Source: Streptomyces sp. CG 926 (GTDB lineage Bacteria; Actinomycetota; Actinomycetes; Streptomycetales; Streptomycetaceae). Taken from it: 64,000 nt of DNA. The stretch covers positions 372,001-436,000 of the forward strand of contig NZ_QGGZ01000001.1 of the NCBI RefSeq assembly GCF_003148825.1. Reading direction: 5' to 3'. Below the pieces are notes generated by a model. That model searched no databases. It saw nothing but the letters and a program-made list of their open reading frames with translations, and had not been told where the DNA came from. The translations under genes and the position numbers were made by a program. Shown one piece after another: positions 1 to 8,663 of the stretch (positions are counted from its first letter, which is position 1; each line of letters starts with the position of its first letter).

Positions 1-143
1 CGGCGCGACGGCGGTTCCCTCGTTCGTGGCGCACCCACCCGCCGCGCACCGGGCCGACGCCCTGTTCGGCCGGCCGATACCGCGCCGCCGCCACCGCTCC
101 GTCGTCCGTCGTCCATCCGGAAGGTATGACGAGCGGCGCGCCG

Positions 144-2723
144 TCAGAACCGAACCGCCTGGTCGGCGTCCCGCCGCCCGGCCCGGGACCTGATCAGCCG
201 GGCGGCCGGCAGGGCCGCGAGCAGGACGGCGCCGACCGCCCACCAGAGGGTGGTGGTGTAGGCGTCCAGCAGGCGGGCGAACACATCGGTGTCGTCCGAG
301 ACCTGCTGGAGGCGGCTCACCAGGACGGTGCCGAGCACCGCCCCGCCGATCGACTGCCCCAGGTGGTGGGCCACGCCGAGGGCCGCCGCGGCCCCGCCCG
401 CGTGCTGCGGGGACACCCCGTCGGTCACGGTGGCGTAGAGCGGGACGAGGGCCAGGCCCAGGCCGATGCCGGTGAGCAGCATGCCGGGCAGTACCCCGAT
501 CGCGTACGTGGTCGCGCCGCCCACCCCGGCCAGCAGGGCCAACCCGAGGGCCGTGGCCACCAGGCCCGGCAGGATCAGGGCGCGCGGGGCGACGCGGTGC
601 ACCAGTCGGGCGGAGACCTGGGTGGCGGTCACGAGGGCGGCGGCGACGAGCGGCAGGTGGGCCGCCCCGGACGCGGCCGGTCCCTGGCCGCGGATCTGCT
701 GCGCGAAGAAGCCCAGGGCGGGGAGGAGTACGACCAGGGCGACGCCGGTGCCGAGGACGACCAGCAGGGAGGTGAGTCGGCTCCGGTCGGCGAGGACGTA
801 CGCCGGGAGCAGCGGGCGGGACGTGCTCCTCTGCCACCACAGGAAGGCGGCGAGCAGTGCAATGCCGGCCACGACAAGGATCAGGGTCTGGACGAGGCCC
901 CAGTCCTCGGCCTCGGCGAGACCGAGGGTCAGGGCGGCGGAGCCCGCCGTGCCGAGGAGCACGCCGAGGCCGTCGAACCGGACGCCGGTGCGGCCCGGAC
1001 GGTCGGGCAGCAGGGTGAGCGCGCCGATCAGGGCGAGCACGGCGAGCGGAACGATCGACCACAGGGCCCAGCGCCACGCCAGGGTCTCGGCGAGCCACCC
1101 GCCCGTGAACACGCCGAGCGCGCTACCGCCCGCGGCGACGGCCGCGTAGATCCCGAAGGCCCGGCCGCGTTCCCGGGGGTCGGTGAATCCGGTGGCCACC
1201 AGGGACAGCGCGGCCGGGACGAGGAGGGCGGCGAACACCCCCTGCAGGGCGCGGGAGGCGATCAGTGGTCCGGCCCCGGAGGCCGCGCCGCCGAACAGGG
1301 CCGTCGCCGCGAAACCGATCAGGCCGGCCACCAGCATCCGCCGGGCCCCCAGCAGGTCGGCGAGGTGCCCGCCGAGCAGCAGGAGTCCGCCGAGGGCTAC
1401 CAGGTAGGCGGTGAAGACCGGGTTCAAACCGTCGGCGCTAACGTTGAGGGCGGCGTGGATCTGCGGCCCCAGCAGGCTGAACTGCGCCGCCTCGACCAGC
1501 ACCAGCAGCTGCGTCAGCGCGAGGACGGCGAGGCCCCACCACCGCCTGGGGTGCGGGGGCGCGGGGGCCGCGGACGGGTCGCCGGGAACGGGGCCCGGGG
1601 GTGGGCCGAAGCCGTCCGCGGGGCCGAAGCGGCCGGGGGTCGTGGGGGCGTACGCGGGTGGCGGGGGCGGCGTCCCGTACGGGGCCGCGTCCTGGCGGGA
1701 CTGTGCCGGTACGAGGCGGGGGTCCCGCGTTTCGGCGGGCGTGTCCTCGGTCCGGGCCTCGCTCGCCCCGGCTCCGCCGGACCCGGACCCGGCCCCGGGC
1801 CCGGGCCCGGCTCCTACGGGCGACGCCGGGGCGTAGTCCAGCAACCGCGCCGCATGGCGGCCCAGTTCGGCCAGCACCGCGCCCGGGAGCCACTCGCCGG
1901 CGGCGTCCGCCGCCGTCCGCGCCGCCACCTCCTCGGGGGTGGGCCGCCGGGCCGGGTCCTTGTGCAGGCAGGCACCGACGAGCTCGACCAGCGGCTCCGG
2001 GACCCCGGTCAGGTCCGCCTCCTCCTCGGCGATCCGGAAGAGGTGGGCGTTCAGCCCGGTGTCCCGGGCGCCGAAGAGCATGCGCCCCGTGGCGGCGTAC
2101 ACGAGGACCGCGCCGAGGCAGAAGACATCGCTGGCGGGGCTCAGTTCGAGACCGCGGACCTGCTCCGGGGACATGAACCCCGGCGAGCCGATCAGCATGC
2201 CGGTGCGGGTGTGCAGGCTGTCACCGGTCAGGCTGTCCATCGCCCGCGCGATGCCGAAGTCGATGACACGGGGGCCGTCGACGGTGACGAGCACGTTGGA
2301 CGGCTTCAGGTCGCGGTGGATCAGACCCGCCTCGTGCACGGCCCGCAGGGCGAGGGCGAGGCGGTTGGCGAGGGTGCGTACGGAGTCCTCGGGGAGCGGA
2401 CCGAACTGCCGGGCGACCACGGTCTGCAGGTCGGGTCCCGGGATGTACTGCGTCGCCACCCAGGGCACCGCGGCCTCGGTGTCGGCGTCGAGCACCGCCG
2501 CCGTCCAACTGCCGCCCACCCGCCGCGCGGCGGCCACCTCGCGGGCGAACCTCCGGCGGAATTCGGGGTTCCCGGCGAACTCCGCCTGGACCACCTTGAC
2601 GGCGACGGTACGGCCGCCCTCGAAGCGGCCCAGATAGACCAGGCCCATGCCACCCGCGCCCAGCCGGGCGATCAGGCGGTACGGTCCGATACGGCTCGGG
2701 TCTTCGGCGATCAGCGGATCCAC
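144..2723 (-). CDS. Ser/Thr protein kinase fused to an MFS (DHA2-type) drug exporter
   Basis: The product (859 aa from the GTG at 2723) has a Hanks-type kinase domain at about residues 5-270: a glycine loop (GAGGMG), VAVKVV lysine, catalytic loop HRDLKPSN and metal-binding DFG are all visible, so it should be active. A proline/glycine-rich linker (about 270-385) follows, then roughly 14 hydrophobic segments typical of a DHA2-family proton-drug antiporter, with an arginine-rich loop (DLLGARR) after an early helix. Both halves are cytoplasmic-membrane functions on one polypeptide. I chose the GTG because the kinase fold begins directly after it; longer versions add low-complexity sequence. There is no Shine-Dalgarno, and TACCCT lies 8 nt upstream, so a leaderless transcript is plausible. 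It is transcribed after, but separated by a terminator from, metG. Kinase-transporter fusion is unusual; substrate unknown. Confidence 0.88.
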   Translation of the reverse strand: MDPLIAEDPSRIGPYRLIARLGAGGMGLVYLGRFEGGRTVAVKVVQAEFAGNPEFRRRFAREVAAARRVGGSWTAAVLDADTEAAVPWVATQYIPGPDLQTVVARQFGPLPEDSVRTLANRLALALRAVHEAGLIHRDLKPSNVLVTVDGPRVIDFGIARAMDSLTGDSLHTRTGMLIGSPGFMSPEQVRGLELSPASDVFCLGAVLVYAATGRMLFGARDTGLNAHLFRIAEEEADLTGVPEPLVELVGACLHKDPARRPTPEEVAARTAADAAGEWLPGAVLAELGRHAARLLDYAPASPVGAGPGPGAGSGSGGAGASEARTEDTPAETRDPRLVPAQSRQDAAPYGTPPPPPAYAPTTPGRFGPADGFGPPPGPVPGDPSAAPAPPHPRRWWGLAVLALTQLLVLVEAAQFSLLGPQIHAALNVSADGLNPVFTAYLVALGGLLLLGGHLADLLGARRMLVAGLIGFAATALFGGAASGAGPLIASRALQGVFAALLVPAALSLVATGFTDPRERGRAFGIYAAVAAGGSALGVFTGGWLAETLAWRWALWSIVPLAVLALIGALTLLPDRPGRTGVRFDGLGVLLGTAGSAALTLGLAEAEDWGLVQTLILVVAGIALLAAFLWWQRSTSRPLLPAYVLADRSRLTSLLVVLGTGVALVVLLPALGFFAQQIRGQGPAASGAAHLPLVAAALVTATQVSARLVHRVAPRALILPGLVATALGLALLAGVGGATTYAIGVLPGMLLTGIGLGLALVPLYATVTDGVSPQHAGGAAAALGVAHHLGQSIGGAVLGTVLVSRLQQVSDDTDVFARLLDAYTTTLWWAVGAVLLAALPAARLIRSRAGRRDADQAVRF

Positions 2724-2890
2724 GACGGGAAGGGTAGTGCAGCTATCCAAGACATGGGGGCCATCAGGCGAAATGCCCTCCTGGTCGGCAGGACCGGCAG
2801 CGCCAAGGAGCCGAAGCGGCCGGCCGCCGCAGCAGCGGTACGGCGACGGCGCCCAGCAGGGCGGCGGCGGCCGTGCCGGGACATGCGGAA

Positions 2891-2918
2891 GGGGCACGAC
2901 CCCGACGGGTCGTGCCCC
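2891..2918 (-). terminator. Rho-independent-type hairpin downstream of metG
   Basis: Perfect 12-bp inverted repeat (GGGGCACGACCC / GGGTCGTGCCCC) with a 4-nt loop, 33 nt after the metG stop on the minus strand. It separates metG from the kinase-MFS gene. There is no clear U-tract, as is usual for Streptomyces. Confidence 0.75.
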
Positions 2919-2950
2919 TCACACCGTTGCCATCGGGCCCCGCGGGGGCC

Positions 2951-4666
2951 TCAGGCCTCCGGGTTGCCGCCGAACCGCTCGCGGTAGGACTCCAGGTCCT
3001 CCTCGGTGACCCGTGCGAACAGCACCGGCGGCACGGTGAACGGGGTACCGGCCGGCACCGCGTCCAGGGACCGGGCCTGCTCCGGGGTGATCCAGGTGGC
3101 CGTGTCGTCGGCGAGCGCGAACGAGGAGCGCATGGCGCGCGCCGAGGCCGGGATGAACGGCTGGGAGACCACCGAGTAGAGGTGGATCAGGTTCATCGCG
3201 GTGCGCAGGGTGAGCGCCGCGCCCTCCAGGTCGGTCTTGACCTCCAGCCAGGGGGCCTTCTCGTCGAGGTACGCGTTTCCGGCCGACCACAGGGCGCGCA
3301 GCGCGGCCGCGGCCTTGCGGTACTGGAGGTCGTCCATGTGGCCCTCGTACTCGGCCAGCAGCGTGGCGATCTGCTCGCCCAGCTTCGCCTCGGCCTCGCC
3401 CGCGGGGCTGCCGGCGGGGACGTCGTCACCGAACTTCTTGCGGGAGAAGGTCAGCACGCGGTTCACGAAGTTGCCGAGCGTGCCGCCGAGGTCCTTGTTG
3501 ACCGTGGCCTGGAAGTGCTCCCAGGTGAAGGACGAGTCGTCGGACTCGGGCGCGTTGGCGATGAGGAAGTAGCGCCAGAAGTCGGCCGGGAGGATCTCCA
3601 GCGCCTGGTCGGTGAAGACGCCGCGCTTCTGCGAGGTGGAGAACTTGCCGCCGTAGTACGTCAGCCAGTTGAAGGCCTTGACGTAGTCGACCTTCTTCCA
3701 CGGCTCACGGGTGGCCAGTTCGGTGGCGGGGAACATCACCGTGTGGAACGGGACGTTGTCCTTGGCCATGAACTGGGTGTAGCGGACGTCCTCGGCCTCG
3801 TACCACCACGACTTGTAGTCGCGGTTCGCCGGGTCCAGGTCGGACCACTCCTTGGTCGAGCCGATGTACTCGATCGGGGCGTCGAACCAGACGTAGAAGA
3901 CCTTGCCCTCGGCCGCGAGCTCGGGCCAGGTGTCGGCCGGGACCGGGACGCCCCAGTCGAGGTCACGCGTGATGGCGCGGTCGTGCAGGCCCTCGGTCAG
4001 CCACTTGCGGGCGATGGAGGAGGCGAGCTGCGGCCACTCCTCCTCGTGCTCGGCGACCCAGGCCTCGACCTCGTGCTGGAGCTTGGACTGCAGGAGGAAG
4101 AGGTGCTTGGTCTCGCGGACCTCCAGCTCGGTGGAGCCGGAGATGGCCGAGCGGGGCTCGATCAGGTCCGTGGGGTCCAGGACGCGGGTGCAGTTCTCGC
4201 ACTGGTCGCCGCGGGCCTTGTCGTAGCCGCAGTGCGGGCAGGTGCCCTCGACATAGCGGTCCGGCAGGAAGCGACCGTCGACCGGCGAGTACACCTGCCG
4301 GATCGCGCGCTCCTCGATGAACCCGTTCTCCTGCAGCTTGCGCGCGAAGTGCTGGGTGATCTCGCGGTTCTGCGCGGACGAGCTGCGGCCGAAGTAGTCG
4401 AAGGACAGCTCGAAGCCGTCGTAGACCGCCTTCTGGGCGTCGTGGGCCTGCGCGCAGAACTCGGCGACCGAGATGCCGGCCTCCTTGGCGGCGAGTTCGG
4501 CGGGGGTGCCGTGCTCGTCGGTGGCGCAGATGTAGAGGACGTCGTGGCCGCGCTGGCGGAGGTACCGGGAGTACACATCCGCCGGAAGCATCGACCCGAC
4601 CATGTTGCCCAGGTGCTTGATCCCGTTGATGTACGGAAGCGCGCTGGTGATCAGGTGTCGAGCCAT
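2951..4666 (-). CDS. metG: Methionyl-tRNA synthetase
   Basis: Class I aminoacyl-tRNA synthetase (571 aa) that charges tRNA-Met in the cytoplasm. Visible landmarks are the HIGH-type signature HLGN at residues 18-21, a zinc-knuckle-like Cys set (C143, C146, C156, C159), the [10 protein letters not shown] substrate-pocket segment and the second signature KFSTS at 341-345 in place of KMSKS, then a helical anticodon-binding domain. The C-terminal dimerisation (tRBD) domain found in some MetRS is absent. I chose the ATG at 4666 because GGAG lies 9 nt upstream; in-frame starts at 4681 (ATG) and 4699 (TTG) are possible. The 3' end is followed by a strong hairpin. The upstream leader contains a hairpin with a T-run (4790-4823), which could be a terminator or attenuator. 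Confidence 0.96.
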   Translation of the reverse strand: MARHLITSALPYINGIKHLGNMVGSMLPADVYSRYLRQRGHDVLYICATDEHGTPAELAAKEAGISVAEFCAQAHDAQKAVYDGFELSFDYFGRSSSAQNREITQHFARKLQENGFIEERAIRQVYSPVDGRFLPDRYVEGTCPHCGYDKARGDQCENCTRVLDPTDLIEPRSAISGSTELEVRETKHLFLLQSKLQHEVEAWVAEHEEEWPQLASSIARKWLTEGLHDRAITRDLDWGVPVPADTWPELAAEGKVFYVWFDAPIEYIGSTKEWSDLDPANRDYKSWWYEAEDVRYTQFMAKDNVPFHTVMFPATELATREPWKKVDYVKAFNWLTYYGGKFSTSQKRGVFTDQALEILPADFWRYFLIANAPESDDSSFTWEHFQATVNKDLGGTLGNFVNRVLTFSRKKFGDDVPAGSPAGEAEAKLGEQIATLLAEYEGHMDDLQYRKAAAALRALWSAGNAYLDEKAPWLEVKTDLEGAALTLRTAMNLIHLYSVVSQPFIPASARAMRSSFALADDTATWITPEQARSLDAVPAGTPFTVPPVLFARVTEEDLESYRERFGGNPEA

Positions 4667-4721
4667 CCTCGGATGCTCCATTTCCTCTGTGCGGTACAAC
4701 GTGACGTAACGGATTGTGAGT

Positions 4722-4743
4722 GCGGTTCATCGTATCGAACCGC
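4722..4743. promoter_or_regulatory. Inverted repeat in the metG leader region
   Basis: GCGGTTC and GAACCGC separated by 8 nt, 56-77 nt before the metG start. It may be an operator or an RNA hairpin; nothing in the sequence decides between them. Confidence 0.35.
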
Positions 4744-4789
4744 CGTGAGGCCACGCGCCGCATTTGTTCATGGGTGGACTAACGCAAAA

Positions 4790-4823
4790 GCGAGGGCAGT
4801 GACCTCTCCGTCACGGCCCTCGC
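4790..4823 (-). terminator. Hairpin followed by TTTT on the minus strand, upstream of metG
   Basis: Two 14-nt arms (GCGAGGGCAGTGAC / GTCACGGCCCTCGC, one mismatch, 6-nt loop) followed on the minus strand by TTTTGCG. The only gene downstream in that direction is metG (start at 4666). A TAGCAT -10-like element lies just upstream on the same strand (about 4839-4844). It may be a terminator of a very short leader RNA, or an attenuator. Confidence 0.5.
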
Positions 4824-4978
4824 GATCAGGCCCATGCTACAGCGGGACCGCGGCGCACCCGACCGGTGTCCAGGGGCCGGCGGCGGCTCCGACTGCGGGC
4901 GGACGCGGGGTCGGGCGGTGCGGGGTCCGGCGGCGGCACCGGCAGCGGGCATATGCATACGTGCTGGCTGGAGCCGTG

Positions 4979-4998
4979 TGTGATCGAGATCGATCACA
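4979..4998. promoter_or_regulatory. Perfect 9-bp-arm palindrome, possible operator of the sigma/IclR operon
   Basis: TGTGATCGA and TCGATCACA with a 2-nt spacer, about 100 bp before the sigma-factor start. The outer TGTGA/TCACA halves recall CRP-type sites, but the spacing between them (10 nt) exceeds the usual 6, so the regulator is not identified. Confidence 0.45.
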
Positions 4999-5100
4999 GG
5001 TCGATCATCCACGACGCATTGCTTCCAGGTTTCTTCTCTGCGCCCTCCGAGTGCGCCCGCGCTGCTTTCCTGTTCAGCGCACAGGGGATGAGGTGGAGCG

Positions 5101-5775
5101 GTGAACGATGGCGGACCGGAGGAGTCCGGTGGGGCCGTGGGACTACCGAGCCGGCGTCGGCGGCCGACTCCCATGAGCCAGTGGGATCCGACGGCGCGCC
5201 TGTCGTACTGGGCCTTCCATGCCAATCGGCGGCCGGCGTACATGCGCTTCGCGTATCTGCAGCTGGGCTCCGACGCGGCGGCGGAGGAGGCCGTGGACGC
5301 CGCTTTCGACTCGATCATGGGCGAGTGGCTGCGGATGCTCCACATGGACCGTCTCGACGCCTACGCCTGGACCGTCCTCAAGCACTGCCTGGTGCACCGG
5401 CAGCGCCGGCGCCATCCGTGGCAGCAGCGCCCCGAGCCGATGGACATCAGCGCCTTCGAAGCCGCCCTCGAAGAGGCCCACGCCGACCGGTACGAGGTGC
5501 TGACCGACACCATCCGCTTCTACTCCGCCGTCTCCCGGCTCGCCGAGCGGCAACGTGACGCCGTGCTCCTGCGGTACGGGCTCCAGTGCACGCCCGGTGA
5601 GGCCGCCGCCGTGATGGGCGTCGACGAGGCCACGATCCGTTCCTACCTCGGACAGGCCCACCGGCGGCTCGCCCGCCTGCTCGCCACGTCCGCCGCGTCA
5701 TCCGGAGCGGACGCATCGCCCGGAGCGGACGCATCGCCCGGAGCGGCCGCGTCACCCGAATCAGCCGAGTCATGA
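5101..5775 (+). CDS. ECF-like RNA polymerase sigma factor
   Basis: The 224-aa protein has a weak region-2-like helical part (residues about 25-110) and a clear sigma region 4 (about 130-185: LAERQRDAVLLRYGLQ, then a helix-turn-helix AAAVMGVDEATIRSYLGQAHRRLARLL). The tail contains two copies of GADASPGADASPG-like low-complexity sequence. The GTG at 5101 is preceded by GAGG at a normal distance. The stop overlaps the next start as ATGA (5772-5775), so sigma factor and IclR-domain protein are probably translationally coupled. It may guide polymerase to a small regulon controlled by its partner. The divergence of region 2 leaves open that it is a non-canonical regulator rather than a working sigma factor. 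Confidence 0.8.
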   Translation: MNDGGPEESGGAVGLPSRRRRPTPMSQWDPTARLSYWAFHANRRPAYMRFAYLQLGSDAAAEEAVDAAFDSIMGEWLRMLHMDRLDAYAWTVLKHCLVHRQRRRHPWQQRPEPMDISAFEAALEEAHADRYEVLTDTIRFYSAVSRLAERQRDAVLLRYGLQCTPGEAAAVMGVDEATIRSYLGQAHRRLARLLATSAASSGADASPGADASPGAAASPESAES

Positions 5776-7628
5776 GGCGCCACGAACGGCAGGAGCGACA
5801 GGACGGCGACCCGATCCCCCGCTCCTTGGCCGAGTTCCTCGCCCGGGCGGGCGTCCGCGACCGCTACCGGCACTACGACCTCGGCGCCGCCGAGGCCCGG
5901 CTGCTGCGCGCCACACCGCACCCGCCCTCCGGACACCGCGCCCGGCGCCGTTCGGTGCACGGCTGGAGCGACCCCGCCCGGGACTGCCCCCTCGACGCCG
6001 AACGGGCCCGCCGCGACCTCAAGGCCGTCTGCCTCGCCTCCGCGTGCGCGCCCAAGGCCGGGGCACACCTCGACTCCTTCCTGGCCGACGGGCACACCGA
6101 CCTGGCCGGAGCAGTCGTCTTCGGCTGTCTGCTGCACCTGGCCGGGCTGCGCGAAGGGGCCCGCTTCTGGTGGCAGTTCGCCGCCGGGTCCGGGAGCCCG
6201 CGGACCTCCGCGGCCGCGTACTGCCTCTACCTCGACCACTCCCGGCGCGGCGAGCACCACGACGCCCGGCACTGGGCGCGCGAACTGGGCCGGCGCGGCT
6301 TCCGGCCGGGCGGCCGACGGGATCTGCGGGAGGTCCGGCTGTGCACGCAGGCGGCCGTGCTGCGCTACGTCGACCAGCAGGAGGATCCCGACCTGGGCCC
6401 GGTGCCGCTGCCGAGGCCCGGGCTGTCGGGAGTACTGGCCGCGTTCCTGCCGCATCCCGTCACCGTGTCGGCCTCGGCGCCGCGTCCGGTGACCTCGCTC
6501 CGCCCGGTCGCCGCACCGCCGCGCCCGCCGGCGCCGGCGGCGGCGGCGAACCGCGGGACCGCTCCCCGGGCGGAAACGGGCCAAGCGCTGACGCAGGCGC
6601 GCCGCGCGCTGGCCGTCGTACGCGTCCTGGAACGGCACCCGCTCGGGGTCCGGGCCGCCCAACTCGCCCGGGAGTCCGGCCTCGCCGAAGGGGAACTGCG
6701 GCCGCTGCTCGCGATGCTGTGCGAGGAGGAGTACGCGGTGCGCCCGGCGCTCGGGGTGTACGGGCGCGGCCCGGCCCTGGACCGGCTCGCCGCCCCCGGC
6801 GGGCACGGCCTGGCCGGGCAGCTCCAGCGCACCTTGGCTCTGGCCCGGGACAGCGCCGGCGCCGCGGTGTACCTCGGCCGGTACGCCGAGGGCGAGGTCC
6901 GGATCACGCAGATGGCGGACGGGCCCGCGACCCCGCCGGTGCGGGAGTGGGTCGACTTCCGGGCCGCCGCGCACGCCAGCGCGGTCGGCAAGTGCCTGCT
7001 GACCCAGCTCGACCACGACCGGCGCGCCGATCACGTGGCCCGGCACCGGCCCGCGCGGCTCACCCCGCGGACGATCACCGACAGCAGGGTCCTGTTCAGC
7101 GCCCTGGACGCGGTGGCTCCGGGCGCGCCCGTGTTCGACCTGCGCGAGTACTCCCCCGGGGTCGTCTGCTCGGCGGTCCCGATCGCCACCGGGGACGCCG
7201 CGGGGAGCCTCGCGCTCTCGCTGCCGGCGAGCCACGCCCACCGGCTGGGCGCGGCCACCGAGACCCTGCGTCGCAAGGCCGTCCCGGTGCTCCTGGCGCT
7301 GCTGCTGACGGGCGCGATCCCCCCGGACGCCCCGGCGGCCGCCGCCGAGGAGGAGGCGATCGCGGTCGATCGGCCCCGACCGATGCGGGCCCCGGTCACC
7401 CCGGAGACCCTGCGGCACCTGCGGCAGCTCTTCCGTACCCCGGTCACCGGAGGCTCGGCCGCGGCGGACGGCCCTCACCTGGTCAGTGACACGGCGGCCG
7501 CCGCGGCCTATCTCTTCGACCCCGTCCCGGAGACCGACCGGCCCCGCCTGTCGCTCCCCCACACCTTCACATCGCTCCCCCCGGGCAGCCTGACCACCCC
7601 GACGGGCCTGGTGGTCCTGGGCCCGTGA
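5772..7628 (+). CDS. IclR-type ligand-binding regulator with N-terminal helical repeats
   Basis: 618 aa. Residues about 80-190 form an alpha-helical repeat-like region (AGAVVFGCLLHLAGL, RGEHHDARHWARELGRRGF). A proline/alanine linker follows, then a winged-helix-like segment at about 275-330 (VVRVLERHPLGVRAAQLARESGL). Next is an IclR effector-binding domain (about 345-510), with the family hallmark HASAVGKCLL and the loop PARLTPRTITDS. IclR proteins normally are about 250 aa; this one is far longer because of the N-terminal part. It starts inside the stop of the sigma gene (ATGA), so it may act as the sensor or partner for that sigma factor. The effector is unknown. Confidence 0.75.
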   Translation: MRRHERQERQDGDPIPRSLAEFLARAGVRDRYRHYDLGAAEARLLRATPHPPSGHRARRRSVHGWSDPARDCPLDAERARRDLKAVCLASACAPKAGAHLDSFLADGHTDLAGAVVFGCLLHLAGLREGARFWWQFAAGSGSPRTSAAAYCLYLDHSRRGEHHDARHWARELGRRGFRPGGRRDLREVRLCTQAAVLRYVDQQEDPDLGPVPLPRPGLSGVLAAFLPHPVTVSASAPRPVTSLRPVAAPPRPPAPAAAANRGTAPRAETGQALTQARRALAVVRVLERHPLGVRAAQLARESGLAEGELRPLLAMLCEEEYAVRPALGVYGRGPALDRLAAPGGHGLAGQLQRTLALARDSAGAAVYLGRYAEGEVRITQMADGPATPPVREWVDFRAAAHASAVGKCLLTQLDHDRRADHVARHRPARLTPRTITDSRVLFSALDAVAPGAPVFDLREYSPGVVCSAVPIATGDAAGSLALSLPASHAHRLGAATETLRRKAVPVLLALLLTGAIPPDAPAAAAEEEAIAVDRPRPMRAPVTPETLRHLRQLFRTPVTGGSAAADGPHLVSDTAAAAAYLFDPVPETDRPRLSLPHTFTSLPPGSLTTPTGLVVLGP

Positions 7629-7642
7629 AGGACCGGGCCGCG

Positions 7643-7687
7643 GTTCGATCGCCCAGCGTTCGATCGCCCAGCGTTCGATTGCCCAAC
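7643..7687. repeat. Three 15-bp tandem repeats
   Basis: GTTCGATCGCCCAGC occurs twice perfectly (7643-7657, 7658-7672) and a third time with two changes (7673-7687), directly after the stop of the IclR-domain gene. The repeats are open in several frames; no product is claimed. Confidence 0.85.
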
Positions 7688-7876
7688 GCTCTCGACAGCA
7701 TCACTGCGTCGGCGACATCGAAGGACGCGGCGTGGCACCCTGCGCCCGTTCAACTCGACCGAAGAAGAAGGGGATTCCCATCGAGGTCGACGGGCTCCGG
7801 CGGGTCGTCAGAAACGCTCGGCCGGCCGCCGCGATCTCGCACACGCGCACCGCGTCCGTCAACCAGGACACCATTG

Positions 7877-7905
7877 CGTCAAGCATGCTTGACGTGATCT
7901 AGTGT
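7877..7905 (+). promoter_or_regulatory. Promoter-operator candidate of the HTH/ImmA/DUF6545 operon
   Basis: An 18-bp perfect palindrome, CGTCAAGCATGCTTGACG (7877-7894), ends 5 bp before TAGTGT (7900-7905), a good -10 match, so it covers the region a -35 and spacer would occupy. That is the position expected for an autorepressor site of the HTH protein encoded 65 bp downstream. Confidence 0.55.
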
Positions 7906-7969
7906 CCCCGCAGGTCGCCGGAGCACCGCGACTCTGGACGTTTTCCTTCACACGCTGCCTGGAGCGTTG

Positions 7970-8584
7970 ATGAGCGATGGGTACGACCGCCTCGCGGAGA
8001 CCCTGGACATCCTCGACGAGCTGCTGTCCGAGATGGACATGAAACGCACCGATGCGCTCGACCTCGGGAGACTCTCCCACGAAGCCTGCCTGCGCGAATC
8101 GGCTGTGGAGACACTGCTCGCCGGCCGCCGGCTTCCCGAGGTCGAGTTCCGGTACACGGTCGTCGACAAGATCAAATTCCTGATGGAGACCCGCCTCAAG
8201 AAGGACAAGGACTCCATCGGACGAGAGCGCCTGCGGCCCTACAGCGCGGCGGAGATCGCCAGAGCGGTGGACAAGACACCCCAATGGCTCAGTCTCCTCC
8301 TGAAGAAGGCCAGCACACCGAGCCTGGAGACCACCGGCAAGCTGTCCAAGTTCTTCGACGTGCCGTCGAATCTGCTCCTCGAGTGGCCGCCGGAGACCCT
8401 GGCCAGAATCCTGAACACTCGCGTCATCCCCGAGCTTCGCGACGCCCACGGCTGCGGGACCGATGGGCCACGTGTTCCCCCTCAGGCGATGAAACTCGCC
8501 CTGCGGCTGGGAAACGCCAAGCTGAAGCCCGCACAGGAGGAAGCCCTCCATCTCTTCATCGACAGCATCAAGGCAAGCCTGTAG
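7970..8584 (+). CDS. XRE-like helix-turn-helix regulator paired with an ImmA/IrrE peptidase
   Basis: 204 aa. A HTH domain spans about residues 85-145: YSAAEIARAVDKTPQWLSLLL resembles the first two helices of Xre/cI-type domains, and the following STPSLETTGKLSKFFDVPSNLLL is the usual Xre tail. The N-terminal 80 residues are acidic/helical with a second HTH-like stretch (RLSHEACLRESAVETLL). The ATG at 7970 has GGAG 5 nt upstream. In many phage and ICE systems an HTH repressor is cleaved by the adjacent ImmA-type peptidase; the neighbouring gene fits that scheme. Likely a DNA-binding repressor of this operon via the palindrome at 7877-7894 (inference). Confidence 0.75.
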   Translation: MSDGYDRLAETLDILDELLSEMDMKRTDALDLGRLSHEACLRESAVETLLAGRRLPEVEFRYTVVDKIKFLMETRLKKDKDSIGRERLRPYSAAEIARAVDKTPQWLSLLLKKASTPSLETTGKLSKFFDVPSNLLLEWPPETLARILNTRVIPELRDAHGCGTDGPRVPPQAMKLALRLGNAKLKPAQEEALHLFIDSIKASL

Positions 8585-8663
8585 CAGTCCCACCACCCGG
8601 CCCACGCCGGGACCGTGGCGGCTCGGCCGCTCTTCGATGTACGAGCATTCCGTGGGGGTATCC

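Larger units (their letters stand above)
4667..5100. other. Divergent intergenic region between metG and the sigma-factor gene
   Basis: 434 bp without a convincing gene. It holds the metG leader repeats described separately and a 20-bp palindrome at 4979-4998. Open frames here lack start signals and coding character. Confidence 0.6.
7629..7969. other. Intergenic region before the HTH/ImmA cluster
   Basis: 341 bp holding the 15-bp tandem repeats and, at 7877-7894, a perfect palindrome beside a -10-like TAGTGT. A 90-codon plus-strand frame here begins in the repeats and looks non-coding. Confidence 0.6.

Noticed and set aside
1..143. Possible gene at the left edge
   Set aside because: 143 bp without a frame supported by start, stop or composition.
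126..2987. 953-codon plus-strand frame opposite the kinase-MFS gene
   Set aside because: It is the shadow of a high-GC gene; composition is repetitive Gly/Arg/Gln and no domain is seen.
2951..4666. KFSTS instead of KMSKS in MetRS as a possible lesion
   Set aside because: This variant is recalled from normal MetRS of actinobacteria, and the frame is intact.
2873..5104. 743-codon plus-strand frame opposite metG
   Set aside because: Antisense shadow of metG; no motif and no ribosome site.
7625..7897. 90-codon plus-strand frame after the IclR-domain gene
   Set aside because: It begins in tandem repeats, is Arg/Ser-rich and has no ribosome site.
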